A DNA stretch of 13,110 nt, taken from NCBI GenBank assembly GCA_021300125.1, contig JAJTHX010000117.1:1-13110 (forward strand). The letters run 5' to 3'. Source of the DNA: Betaproteobacteria bacterium (GTDB lineage: Bacteria; Pseudomonadota; Gammaproteobacteria; Burkholderiales; SG8-41). The position numbers and the translations under genes are program-made. Positions 1-6,861 of the stretch are shown here, piece after piece; position 1 is the stretch's first letter; each line of letters starts with the position of its first letter. The notes under the pieces were generated by a model that made no database searches, was not told the DNA's origin, and saw only the letters and a program-made list of their open reading frames with translations.

Positions 1-205
1 CGTGGATGTCACCCTAAATCTCGGCAGCGGCGCCAATGCCGATGCCTGTAACGCCTTCTCGCCGGCAGCCTCCGCGGGCACCCTGGCCCACCTGCGGGGT
101 CTCTGGTGCAGTCCGCCCGGCACTTACAGCAAGGATCCTGCGGTGCGGGTGCGTTTCGGTTCCACCCGCAGCAGCGATCAAGTCATCCACCGGCGTGAGC
201 AGTGA
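1..205 (+). CDS. C-terminal end of a DUF6701 (MshQ-like) protein, 5' truncated
   Basis: Reading frame open from the left edge (codons start at base 2) to a TGA at 203-205; about 67 residues are visible and the start lies outside the window. The tail resembles the end of the DUF6701 domain found in MshQ-type proteins: a Leu-Trp-Cys segment followed by Gly-Thr-Tyr, then Val-Arg-Phe-Gly and a final Asp-Gln-Val-Ile-His-Arg-Arg-Glu, which parallels the family's usual ending of Phe-Gly, a short polar stretch, Ile-Tyr/His and Arg-Glu. MshQ is the large, probably surface-exposed or minor-pilin-associated last gene of the MSHA pilin operon, and its exact role is not established. The MSHA genes that follow support the call. 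The assignment rests on a short C-terminal pattern recalled from the family, so another large pilus-associated protein is possible. Confidence 0.6.
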   Translation, partial: VDVTLNLGSGANADACNAFSPAASAGTLAHLRGLWCSPPGTYSKDPAVRVRFGSTRSSDQVIHRREQ

Positions 206-246
206 ACTCTGTGGAATCCCGGTTTTTAGCCCCGCACAGCACCCGC

Positions 247-262
247 CGTGATACAGGTCACA
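247..262 (+). promoter_or_regulatory. CRP/Vfr-type operator ahead of mshI
   Basis: The sequence CGTGATACAGGTCACA has the CRP architecture TGTGA-N6-TCACA with nine of ten consensus positions matched; the inner GTGA and TCAC arms are perfect. Read as an FNR-type site (TTGAT-N4-ATCAA) it has three mismatches, so a CRP-like protein fits better. Its centre (254.5) lies about 70 bases upstream of the start point expected from the extended -10 at 309-317, close to the -71.5 spacing of class I CRP promoters. Binding and regulation are inferred. Confidence 0.45.
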
Positions 263-308
263 GTGTCGGGATCAGTCGCGTATCAAATGCCTGAAAATGC
301 AGGATAAA

Positions 309-317
309 TGCTAGACT
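309..317 (+). promoter_or_regulatory. Extended -10 promoter element for the msh assembly operon
   Basis: TGCTAGACT fits the extended -10 pattern TGn-TAnnnT. No recognisable -35 hexamer lies 16-18 bases upstream, as would suit an activator-dependent promoter served by the dyad at 247-262. The predicted start point near 324 leaves a leader of about 79 bases before mshI. Confidence 0.35.
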
Positions 318-331
318 TGTCAAATTGGAGA

Positions 332-352
332 TTCTTCAATTCTTCTTCAATT
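332..352 (+). repeat. Tandem TTCTTCAATT repeat in the mshI leader
   Basis: Two identical 10-base copies, 332-341 and 343-352, are separated by one base, giving an 11-base period (about one DNA helical turn). They lie just downstream of the predicted start point. The function is unknown; they could be a binding site for a regulator or simple low-complexity sequence. Confidence 0.5.
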
Positions 353-402
353 GTTAAGGCTGAGCTTCACCTTGACCTTGAGCTCGGACATTACCGGCCA
401 CG

Positions 403-1329
403 ATGAATTTTTTTCGCAAAAGCCCTCGCCCCGGCTGGTTGTGCCTGACCATGCATGATGACCGTGTGGATCTTTCGCACGTGCTGGCGGAGGGACGCCC
501 CAGGCCTGAAGTGCTGCTATGCGAGTCCTTCCGCAAGGATGGCGATGACGTGGCGACGCTTGTCCGCCTTCGCCGCGAACTCGATCTCGATCGTTATCGC
601 TGTTTGACGGTGCTCAAGCACCGTGATTACCAGATGTTCAGCATTGACCGTCCCGAAGTGCCGGATTCCGAGGTGCGTGCCGCCGCGCGCTGGTCGCTGA
701 AGGATTTGATCGATTATCCAATCGAAACCGTGACGGTGGACGCTGTCGGCGTGCCGGCGGGCGACGGCGAGCGCAAGCCGCAGATGCTCGCCATTGCCGT
801 ACGCAATGAAACCATCTCAGCCATGGTCAAACCCTTCAACGAAGCGGACATTGGGCTCATCGCGATTGACGTGCCTGAGTTCGCCCAGCGCAACCTCGCC
901 CACCTGCTTGAAGCCGAAGGCCGCGGCCTGGCCCTGTTTGGTGTTGACGCCGACTCCGCGACGCTCACTTTTACCGCCGATGGCGAGCTTTACCAGTCCC
1001 GCCGGATTGAGGTCAGTCTCGGGGATTTTGAAAATGAAGCCGCTGCTGAATCTCTCTACGACCGCGTCGCGCTCGAACTGCAGCGTTCGTTTGACCACTT
1101 CGACCGCAAGTTCCGCAACGTCTCGCTGTCCCGGGTGGTGGTGTGCAACGTGCCTTTCGGCGACCAGTTTGTCGGATACCTCGCAGCCAATTTGACTCTC
1201 CCGGTCGAGTTGCTTGACCTCGGACAGGTAATGGATTTCCCCAGCGTGCCGGAATTGCGCGACCCTCTGCGCCAGACCCAGTGCCTGCAGATCATTGGTG
1301 CCTCGATGCGTGCCGGGTCTGCGGCATGA
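403..1329 (+). CDS. mshI: MSHA biogenesis protein MshI (PilM-like)
   Basis: 308 residues. It resembles the MshI family, counterparts of the cytoplasmic actin-fold protein PilM that docks on the N-terminus of a PilN-type partner at the inner membrane. Visible family features are an N-terminal strand-rich segment (Gly-Trp-Leu-Cys-Leu at about 11-15), a Trp-Ser-Leu-Lys-Asp-Leu-Ile-Asp-Tyr-Pro-Ile-Glu block at about 96-107 typical of MshI, and an Ile-Gly-Leu-Ile-Ala-Ile-Asp-Val-Pro-Glu stretch near 151-160. There is no transmembrane segment and no signal peptide. The chosen ATG gives the N-terminus Met-Asn-Phe-Phe and has no strong ribosome site. It is the first gene of the assembly operon, after a 197-base gap holding the promoter elements, and its stop overlaps a possible early start of the next gene. 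Family assignment is strong because PilN-, PilO-, PilP- and secretin-like genes follow in order. Confidence 0.85.
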   Translation: MNFFRKSPRPGWLCLTMHDDRVDLSHVLAEGRPRPEVLLCESFRKDGDDVATLVRLRRELDLDRYRCLTVLKHRDYQMFSIDRPEVPDSEVRAAARWSLKDLIDYPIETVTVDAVGVPAGDGERKPQMLAIAVRNETISAMVKPFNEADIGLIAIDVPEFAQRNLAHLLEAEGRGLALFGVDADSATLTFTADGELYQSRRIEVSLGDFENEAAAESLYDRVALELQRSFDHFDRKFRNVSLSRVVVCNVPFGDQFVGYLAANLTLPVELLDLGQVMDFPSVPELRDPLRQTQCLQIIGASMRAGSAA

Positions 1330-1343
1330 GAGAGGCCGCAGCC

Positions 1344-2018
1344 ATGCAATACGTCAACCTGCTGGCGCCAGCCTTTCGCAGGCCGCGCGTGCAGTTGAGC
1401 CTTGCGCGCGGCCTTGCGCTGGCGCTGCTGGCTGCGCTGGTGATGGCGCTGCTGGTCGCGCACGACCGGACGCTGGTCAACGGCCTGCGTGAGGAACTTG
1501 CTTCCGCCCAGTCCCTGCTGAAGGCGCAAAATCTGTATGCTGACCGCCTCAAGGGCGAGGGCGCGCAGCAGGGGATCAGCGCAATTGATGCCGAGAACCA
1601 GCGCCTTGAACAGTCCCTAAAGACCGCCCGTCACAGCATGAACCTCCTTGAAGGTGGCGCACTGGGCAATCGCGAGGGTTTCGCGCGCCACATGCAAGCC
1701 TTCGCCCGCCAGACCATCGATGGATTGTGGCTCACCGGTTTCAGTATTGCGGCCAGCGGTGACGTCGTGATCAGGGGGCGGGTGCTGCGACAGGAACTGG
1801 TGCCGGCCTACATCCAGCGCCTGAATGCCGAGCCGGCGCTGAAGGGGCGCGAGTTTTCAGGTTTTGAGCTGCGCCGTCCGGCAGCTGCAACTCCCGAGCC
1901 AGCGGCAGCCGCAGAGGCGGCGCCGGTGAAACCCGAAGCGCCGCGTTTTCTCGAGTTTTCCCTCAGCACCCGCGAGCCCTCCGCAGCAGCGTCCGAGACA
2001 CCGATGGAGCGCCGCTGA
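1344..2018 (+). CDS. mshI2: MSHA biogenesis protein, PilN-like (MshI2)
   Basis: 224 residues. PilN-type inner-membrane protein: the N-terminus Met-Gln-Tyr-Val-Asn-Leu-Leu matches the short cytoplasmic motif that PilN-like proteins use to bind the PilM-like partner (here MshI). One membrane helix lies at about 22-39, a predicted coiled coil at about 42-100, then a small globular periplasmic domain (about 112-175) and an Ala/Pro/Glu-rich linker at about 178-200. The ATG at 1344 is chosen because it places the Asn-Leu motif at the N-terminus and has a purine-rich ribosome site (GAGAGAGG, 1328-1335) eight bases upstream. An earlier ATG at 1326 overlaps the mshI stop in ATGA and would add six residues. 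The stop overlaps the start of mshJ by one base (TGATG), indicating translational coupling. The symbol follows usage for split mshI loci; mshI2 is sometimes just called mshI or pilN-like. Confidence 0.8.
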   Translation: MQYVNLLAPAFRRPRVQLSLARGLALALLAALVMALLVAHDRTLVNGLREELASAQSLLKAQNLYADRLKGEGAQQGISAIDAENQRLEQSLKTARHSMNLLEGGALGNREGFARHMQAFARQTIDGLWLTGFSIAASGDVVIRGRVLRQELVPAYIQRLNAEPALKGREFSGFELRRPAAATPEPAAAAEAAPVKPEAPRFLEFSLSTREPSAAASETPMERR

Positions 2019-2689
2019 TGGAGCGTTACGCCATGCTCTGGAAGCAGTACAGCGACCGCTTCGCGGCGCGGTCGCGGCGCGAACGTACGATCATGGCCGT
2101 CGGTCTGGTTGCGGTGGTGGTGCTGGTGTTTGAAGCGCTGGCGCTGCAGCCGCTGGCTCAGCAGCAGCGCCGCCTATCCGGGCAGATTGCCGAGACGCGC
2201 GCGGCAATCAAGGCGGGTGAGCAGGCAATGGCCACGGGCCGAGACAACGATTCCGAAGAGGTCAAGCGCCGTTACCGCGACGAATTGCGGCGACAGATCG
2301 CCGAACTTGACGGCAAGCTGAAGGGCCTGCAAAAACAGCTGGTGCCTCCTGATCAGGTGGTAAGTCTGCTCGAAGGCGTACTCGCCCGTGACGGCAATCT
2401 GGGCCTGGTCAGCCTGCGCAAGCTGCCGGTCCAGCGTTTCGAAACCGCTGGCGGAACCAAGAGTGAGGCCAAGGAAGGCGAGTCCGATCGTGGTATTTTC
2501 CAGCACAGTTTCGAGATTGAGGTCGAGGGGGGGTATGGCGAGTTGCAGGCCTATCTGGCGCGCCTCGAAAAGCTGCCATGGCAGCTGTTCTGGGGCAGCG
2601 TGGTATTGGACGCTGGCCGTCATCCGCGCCTGAAACTCACGCTCACCATCCATACTCTGAGCATGAACAAGGTCTGGCTCGTCGTATGA
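2018..2689 (+). CDS. mshJ: MSHA biogenesis protein MshJ (PilO-like)
   Basis: 223 residues. Bitopic inner-membrane protein of the pilus alignment complex, equivalent to PilO. A cytoplasmic N-terminus of about 24 residues, rich in Arg, precedes one membrane helix at about 26-44. A long Gln/Arg/Lys/Glu-rich coiled coil (about 46-108) follows, then a compact C-terminal domain. MshJ-type landmarks are Leu-Val-Pro-Pro at 108-111 with Val-Ser-Leu-Leu-Glu shortly after, Leu-Pro-Trp-Gln-Leu-Phe-Trp-Gly at 186-193, and the ending Leu-Thr-Ile-His-Thr-Leu-Ser-Met-Asn-Lys-Val-Trp-Leu. The start codon shares its A with the stop of the preceding gene and is preceded by GGAGC (2006-2010). The stop sits inside the start region of mshK. 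It is expected to pair with the PilN-like partner through the coiled coils. Confidence 0.85.
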   Translation: MERYAMLWKQYSDRFAARSRRERTIMAVGLVAVVVLVFEALALQPLAQQQRRLSGQIAETRAAIKAGEQAMATGRDNDSEEVKRRYRDELRRQIAELDGKLKGLQKQLVPPDQVVSLLEGVLARDGNLGLVSLRKLPVQRFETAGGTKSEAKEGESDRGIFQHSFEIEVEGGYGELQAYLARLEKLPWQLFWGSVVLDAGRHPRLKLTLTIHTLSMNKVWLVV

Positions 2690-3036
2690 TGCGACTATTG
2701 CAAGGACTGCTGTGCCTGTTGCCCGGGCTGGCCATGGCGCAGGGACTTTCCGATCCGACCCGTCCGCCGGCAATCCTTACCGAGTCTTCCCAGGCTGCGG
2801 CCAGCGGTGGCGGCCCGGTCCTGCAGTCGGTGATGCTGTCGCCCACGCGCAAGGTGGCGGTGATCAGCGGCGAAATGGTGGTGCTGGGCGGACGCTATGG
2901 CGGTGCCAGGCTGGTGCGGCTGACGGAGACTGAGGCAGTGCTGCACAACGGCATTGAGAAAACGGTGCTGCGCTTGCATCCCCAGGTGGAAAAAAAGCCA
3001 GCCGGCGGTAAGGCGGCGAACATGGCGAAGAAATGA
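2686..3036 (+). CDS. mshK: MSHA biogenesis protein MshK (PilP-like)
   Basis: 116 residues. Small periplasmic protein that in the MSHA system takes the place of PilP, linking the inner-membrane complex to the secretin. It opens with a signal peptide (hydrophobic Leu-rich core, likely cleavage after Ala-Met-Ala at 18). Directly after comes Asp-Pro-Thr-Arg-Pro-Pro (23-28), a hallmark of MshK proteins. Residues 46-100 form the beta-rich domain (Leu-Gln-Ser-Val-Met-Leu-Ser-Pro onward), ending in a Lys-rich tail. Two consecutive ATG codons (2686 and 2689) overlap the mshJ stop, so the start may be at either, with no effect on the mature protein. The gap to mshL is only four bases. No cysteine sits at the signal peptide cleavage point, so it is not a lipoprotein, unlike classical PilP. 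Confidence 0.82.
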   Translation: MMRLLQGLLCLLPGLAMAQGLSDPTRPPAILTESSQAAASGGGPVLQSVMLSPTRKVAVISGEMVVLGGRYGGARLVRLTETEAVLHNGIEKTVLRLHPQVEKKPAGGKAANMAKK

Positions 3037-3040
3037 AGCG

Positions 3041-4819
3041 ATGAAGCCAACAAGTATTTACGGACAGGGGTTGCTCCTCGGGGTACTGGGGCTGATGCTC
3101 GCCGGCTGCGCCGAGCCGCCGCAGCAGGGGCGCAGCGCGGCACTGGAAGCGATCCAGCGCGAACTGGACCAGGCCGCGCAGAACCGGCGCACCCAGCAGC
3201 CTGCTGCAGACGCGGTTAGCCGCGCACTGCTGCCGCCGCTGGTTGTGGAAATGCCATCGGCGGCCACACAGAAACCCGAGCCGCGCTTCGACCTTTCCGT
3301 CAACAATGCGCCGGCGAGCCAGGTCTTCCTGGCCATCGTCTCCGGCACCCGATACAGCATGGTGCTGCATCCCGATGTGCGCGGTGAACTGTCGGTGAAC
3401 CTGAAGGATGTCACGGTGCCCGAGGCACTGGACACGCTGCGCGACCTCTATGGTTTCGATTACACCATCCAGGGCAACCGCATCACGGTGCTGCCGGCGG
3501 CACTGCAGACGCAGATTTTCCAGGTCAATTACCTGCACGCGCAGCGCCGTGGCCAGACCGACACCCGCGTCAGCTCCGGTTCGATCACTGATGCGCCGGC
3601 CAGCCCCGGTGCCGCAGCCCCCGGTGCGGTTCCGGTGCCGGTCACCGGGCCTGCCGGCGCCGGCGGCACCCGCGCCGCGGAGAGCACCCGGGTTACCACC
3701 CGTTCGGACAGTGATTTCTGGAACGATATCCAGCGTTCGCTCAATGCCATCCTAGGCGGCGGGCAGGGCCGCAGCGTGGTGGTTAACTCGCAATCAGGTG
3801 TGGTGGTCGTACGCGCGATGCCTCAGGAGTTGCGCAGCGTCGGGCAGTTCCTGAAAGCGATGCAGGTGATCGTCGAACGCCAGGTCGTACTCGAGGCCAA
3901 GATCATCGAGGTTTCGCTGCGTGACAGTTTCCAGGCCGGCATCAACTGGGCGGGCTTTCGCGACGGCTCGACCAGTTTCGGCGCTGGAGTGATCCGTCCC
4001 GGCACCACGCTCGGCCGCAGCGGGGCGATCAGCACGCCCACCGGCCGTGCTGCCGACGGTTCGATCCTGAGTGGATCCAATTTCGCCGGCGGTGCGGCAG
4101 GCGGGGTGGCCAGCGCGCTCTCGCTGGGGGCAAGTGCAGCCGGCGGACTCTTCGGTCTTGCCCTTCAGACCAGCGATTTCGCGGCACTGCTCACCTTTCT
4201 CGAAACCCAGGGCGGAGTCAATGTGCTGTCCAGCCCGCGTGTGGCGACAATCAACAATCAGAAGGCGGTGCTCAAGGTCGGTACCGATGACTTTTTCGTC
4301 ACCAATGTCAGTACCACATCAAGTACCACCGGTACCAGCACAACGGTGACACCGACCATCACGGTGGCTCCGTTCTTCTCCGGGATTGCGCTCGACGTGA
4401 CGCCGCAGATCGATGGCGGGAGCAATATCATCCTGCACATCAACCCCTCGGTGAGCACCGTGGTCGAACGGCGCAAGGTGATTGATCTCGGCACCTTGGG
4501 CTCGTTCACCCTGCCGCTCGCATCCAGCGACGTCAATGTCACTGACACCATAGTGCGGGTGCAGGACGGCAATATCGTCGCCATTGGCGGCCTGATGCGC
4601 CAGCAGTCCGTAAACGACCGCAGTCAAGTGCCCGGGCTCGGCGACGCGCCCGGCATCGGCAGCCTATTCCGCCAGCGCGACCGCAGCAACGTCAAGAGCG
4701 AACTGGTGATCCTGCTGAAGCCGACGATCATCCACAGCGATCGCAGCTGGCAGGAGGACCTTCAGCAGACCAGTGACCGCATCCGTTCGATGACCTCGCC
4801 CGTGTCGCAGCCGCGCTGA
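3041..4819 (+). CDS. mshL: MSHA outer-membrane secretin MshL (lipoprotein)
   Basis: 592 residues. Secretin that forms the outer-membrane gate for the MSHA pilus. The N-terminus is a lipoprotein signal: hydrophobic helix 11-20, lipobox Leu-Ala-Gly-Cys with the lipidated Cys at 23. Next come the N0/STN-like domain (about 82-151), an N1-type secretin domain (about 158-280) broken by an Ala/Pro/Gly-rich loop (about 184-212), then the secretin barrel domain (about 285-565). Barrel landmarks are Val-Leu-Ser-Ser-Pro-Arg at 395-400, Gly-Asp-Ala-Pro-Gly-Ile-Gly-Ser-Leu-Phe at 534-543, and the closing Ser-Glu-Leu-Val-Ile-Leu-Leu-Lys-Pro-Thr-Ile-Ile at 553-564. A Gly/Ala-rich stretch (about 345-370) and a Thr/Ser-rich run (about 424-441) are inserted in the barrel domain. 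The ATG at 3041 is chosen because it alone gives a sensible lipoprotein signal. Confidence 0.93.
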   Translation: MKPTSIYGQGLLLGVLGLMLAGCAEPPQQGRSAALEAIQRELDQAAQNRRTQQPAADAVSRALLPPLVVEMPSAATQKPEPRFDLSVNNAPASQVFLAIVSGTRYSMVLHPDVRGELSVNLKDVTVPEALDTLRDLYGFDYTIQGNRITVLPAALQTQIFQVNYLHAQRRGQTDTRVSSGSITDAPASPGAAAPGAVPVPVTGPAGAGGTRAAESTRVTTRSDSDFWNDIQRSLNAILGGGQGRSVVVNSQSGVVVVRAMPQELRSVGQFLKAMQVIVERQVVLEAKIIEVSLRDSFQAGINWAGFRDGSTSFGAGVIRPGTTLGRSGAISTPTGRAADGSILSGSNFAGGAAGGVASALSLGASAAGGLFGLALQTSDFAALLTFLETQGGVNVLSSPRVATINNQKAVLKVGTDDFFVTNVSTTSSTTGTSTTVTPTITVAPFFSGIALDVTPQIDGGSNIILHINPSVSTVVERRKVIDLGTLGSFTLPLASSDVNVTDTIVRVQDGNIVAIGGLMRQQSVNDRSQVPGLGDAPGIGSLFRQRDRSNVKSELVILLKPTIIHSDRSWQEDLQQTSDRIRSMTSPVSQPR

Positions 4820-4843
4820 AGCGCCGGGATTCAGGGCGAAGCG

Positions 4844-5734
4844 ATGTACGAGGCACATTTCGGGTTGCGCGAACTTCCCTTCTGCATAACCCCCGATACC
4901 AGTTTCGCCTACGCGTGCAACGCACACCAGGAGGCGCTGAACACCCTCTTGGTTGCCGCGCGCAACGGCGAGGGTTTCATGAAGATCACCGGAGAAGTCG
5001 GTACGGGCAAGACGCTGCTGTGCCGACGCTTCATGGCCATGCTCGGCGACTGTTTTGTGTCGGCCTATGTACCCAACCCCTACCTGGAGCCGCGCTCATT
5101 GATGTTCGCGCTGGCCGAAGAGCTGGCGATCCAGCTGCCTCGAGACGCTGATCAGCATCATCTGCTGAAGGAATTGCAGCGGGCGTTGCTCGACTTCGCG
5201 CGCGGGGACAGGACCGTGGTGGTCTGCCTGGACGAGGCGCAGGCGATGCCGCTGGAGACCTTGGAATCTTTACGGCTGCTATCAAATCTTGAAACCGAAA
5301 AACGCAAGCTGGTGCAGGTGGTGCTTTTCGGCCAGCCCGAACTGGATGCGCGCCTTGCCCAGTCCTCAGTACGACAGTTGCGACAGCGCATCACTTTCCA
5401 ATACCGGCTGTCGGCGCTGAACGCAGCGGAGATTGAATACTATCTTGCGCATCGCTTGCGGGTCGCCGGTTACCGCGGCAGCCGGGTATTTCTGCCGGCG
5501 TCGGTGCGTATCCTACATCGTGCATGCCGCGGCGTGCCACGGCTAGCCAACATCATTGCCCACAAGTCGATGCTGCTGGCATTTGGTGAGGGGTTGCAGC
5601 AGGTATTTCCGCGCCATGTGCGTGCCGCCGCCGCCGACACGCCATCAGCCTCTCGTCCGCGCTGGAGCTATGCGGTGGTGGCCTTGGCTTTTGCAGTTCT
5701 GGTGACCGTCATGCTTTACCTGCTGCGGTCATGA
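4844..5734 (+). CDS. mshM: MSHA accessory AAA+ ATPase MshM (ExeA/GspA-like)
   Basis: 296 residues. ExeA-family AAA+ ATPase. The N-terminus (Met-Tyr-Glu, Phe-Gly-Leu, Pro-Phe, Thr-Pro-Asp) is typical of ExeA/GspA/MshM proteins. Walker A is Gly-Glu-Val-Gly-Thr-Gly-Lys-Thr at 50-57 and Walker B is Val-Val-Val-Cys-Leu-Asp-Glu at 125-131, followed by Ala-Gln. A sensor-like Leu-Phe-Gly-Gln-Pro-Glu-Leu sits at 161-167 and an Arg-rich region at 177-182. A single C-terminal membrane helix (about 275-294) tethers it to the inner membrane; unlike full-length GspA, no peptidoglycan-binding domain follows. It starts 24 bases after mshL behind a purine-rich site (GGGCGAAGCG), and its stop overlaps mshN in ATGA. 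By analogy to GspA-GspB it probably pairs with MshN to assemble the secretin, but this is inferred. It is not the pilus extension motor. Confidence 0.88.
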   Translation: MYEAHFGLRELPFCITPDTSFAYACNAHQEALNTLLVAARNGEGFMKITGEVGTGKTLLCRRFMAMLGDCFVSAYVPNPYLEPRSLMFALAEELAIQLPRDADQHHLLKELQRALLDFARGDRTVVVCLDEAQAMPLETLESLRLLSNLETEKRKLVQVVLFGQPELDARLAQSSVRQLRQRITFQYRLSALNAAEIEYYLAHRLRVAGYRGSRVFLPASVRILHRACRGVPRLANIIAHKSMLLAFGEGLQQVFPRHVRAAAADTPSASRPRWSYAVVALAFAVLVTVMLYLLRS

Positions 5735-6858
5735 GCGTCATCAACCAGATGCTGATCGACCTTGAGCGTCGCCGCGCTTCGGGTGAGGAACGCAACCGTA
5801 TTCCCGATCATGTACGGGCGATGCCTGGTCCCCGGTCGTCTGGTCTCGATTGGCTTTCGCCGTCATGGATTGGAGCAGTGCTGGCCGTGCTGCTGCTTGC
5901 TGCCGCAACTGCGGCCTGGTGGTGGCGCGACATGCTGCCTTGGCTGCCGGCAGGACTGAGCCAGAACTTGGTCAAACTGCCGCCGGCCGACGAGTCTGGA
6001 TCTCCCATCCCCGGCATGAGTTTCGACCTTGCCCAGGCGCCGGCTGCGAAAAGCGATGATCCTCCGCCCGTCAGCACACATTCGGTGATCGTGAAAGCGC
6101 CGGACCGGGCAGAGCCCCGAAGTGACAAGCCATCCCCGCCGGTTGTACCAAAGCCTGCTCCGGCCGCGCCCCCGCTTGCGCCAGCGTCGTCCTCTGCTCC
6201 CGCGATTGCCGCTGCCGTGCCCGAGACTGCGACTGGTATTACCAGGCCCGCACCTGCGGTTCCGCCCCAGATTGACCGCCGCGAGCGCGAGCAGACACCG
6301 CGCCAGCGTGCCGAGTTCGAATTCGCGCGTGGTGCCTCCGCCCTGCACCAGGGACGCGCCAGCGAGGCGCGCGCCGCCTTCGAAGCCGCCCTGCAGATTG
6401 ATCCCGCGCTGCATGGCGCACGCCAGGCCCTGGTCGGCGTGCTGGTGGATGTGCGGCAGCCGGCGGAGGCGATGCGCGTGCTGCAGGAGGGACTGCAAAT
6501 CGCACCCTCCCAGTCCGGTTTCGCGATGATGCTGGCGCGCCTGCAGGTCGAGCGCGGCGATATCGAGGGCGGCGTGCAGACTCTGGGGCGCAGCCTCGAA
6601 TACGCCGGCGGCAACGCCGATTACCTCGCTTTTTTTGCCGGACTGCTGCAGCGCCAGCAGCGCCATGCCGACGCGATCGATCTGTTCGACCGCGCGCTGC
6701 GCCTGCGGCCCGGCAACGGCATCTGGCTGCTCGGCCTGGGCATGTCACTCGAGGCCGGCGGACGCGATGCCGAGGCGCGGGAGGCTTTCCGCCGCGCCCG
6801 CGCCAGTGGCAACCTGCCGCCGGACCTGCAGACCTACGCCGACCAGCGCCTGCGTTAA
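5731..6858 (+). CDS. mshN: MSHA biogenesis protein MshN (bitopic TPR protein)
   Basis: 375 residues. The N-terminus Met-Ser-Val-Ile-Asn-Gln-Met-Leu-Ile-Asp-Leu-Glu-Arg-Arg is the signature start of MshN and GspB-like proteins. One membrane helix lies at about 47-65, then a long Pro/Ala-rich periplasmic linker (about 80-185), then tetratricopeptide-like repeats from about 194 to the end (for example 194-227, 228-261, 296-328, 329-362). The usual role is a periplasm-spanning accessory factor; partner choice (probably MshM) is inferred from the coupled ATGA overlap. The gene is complete. Its stop codon shares three of its bases with the opposite-strand comF stop, so no room is left for mshE and mshG, which commonly follow mshN in other bacteria. 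Confidence 0.85.
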   Translation: MSVINQMLIDLERRRASGEERNRIPDHVRAMPGPRSSGLDWLSPSWIGAVLAVLLLAAATAAWWWRDMLPWLPAGLSQNLVKLPPADESGSPIPGMSFDLAQAPAAKSDDPPPVSTHSVIVKAPDRAEPRSDKPSPPVVPKPAPAAPPLAPASSSAPAIAAAVPETATGITRPAPAVPPQIDRREREQTPRQRAEFEFARGASALHQGRASEARAAFEAALQIDPALHGARQALVGVLVDVRQPAEAMRVLQEGLQIAPSQSGFAMMLARLQVERGDIEGGVQTLGRSLEYAGGNADYLAFFAGLLQRQQRHADAIDLFDRALRLRPGNGIWLLGLGMSLEAGGRDAEAREAFRRARASGNLPPDLQTYADQRLR

Positions 6859-6861
6859 CGC
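6852..6861. other. Palindrome GCGTTAACGC holding both mshN and comF stop codons
   Basis: This perfect 10-base palindrome contains the mshN stop (TAA, 6856-6858) and the comF stop (TAA read on the minus strand, 6857-6855). Both proteins therefore end in the same Arg-stop codon pair, CGT TAA. The two convergent operons have no intergenic space. No U-rich terminator is visible at the junction. Confidence 0.85.

Noticed and set aside
2571..2586. Perfect 16-base palindrome AGCTGCCATGGCAGCT in mshJ, with a similar CTGCCATGGCAG at 9593-9604 in bioF
   Set aside because: Both encode Leu-Pro-Trp-Gln-Leu, a conserved MshJ motif in the first case. The similarity is most easily explained by shared codons, with no other evidence of a site.
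2954..3040. Earlier start for mshL
   Set aside because: It would add a Cys/Arg-rich stretch antagonistic to export and overlap mshK. The ATG at 3041 yields a proper lipoprotein signal.
5808..6666. Two long minus-strand open frames opposite mshN
   Set aside because: They overlap each other and a well-supported MshN with conserved N-terminus and TPR repeats. Their translations look like GC-driven mirror frames.
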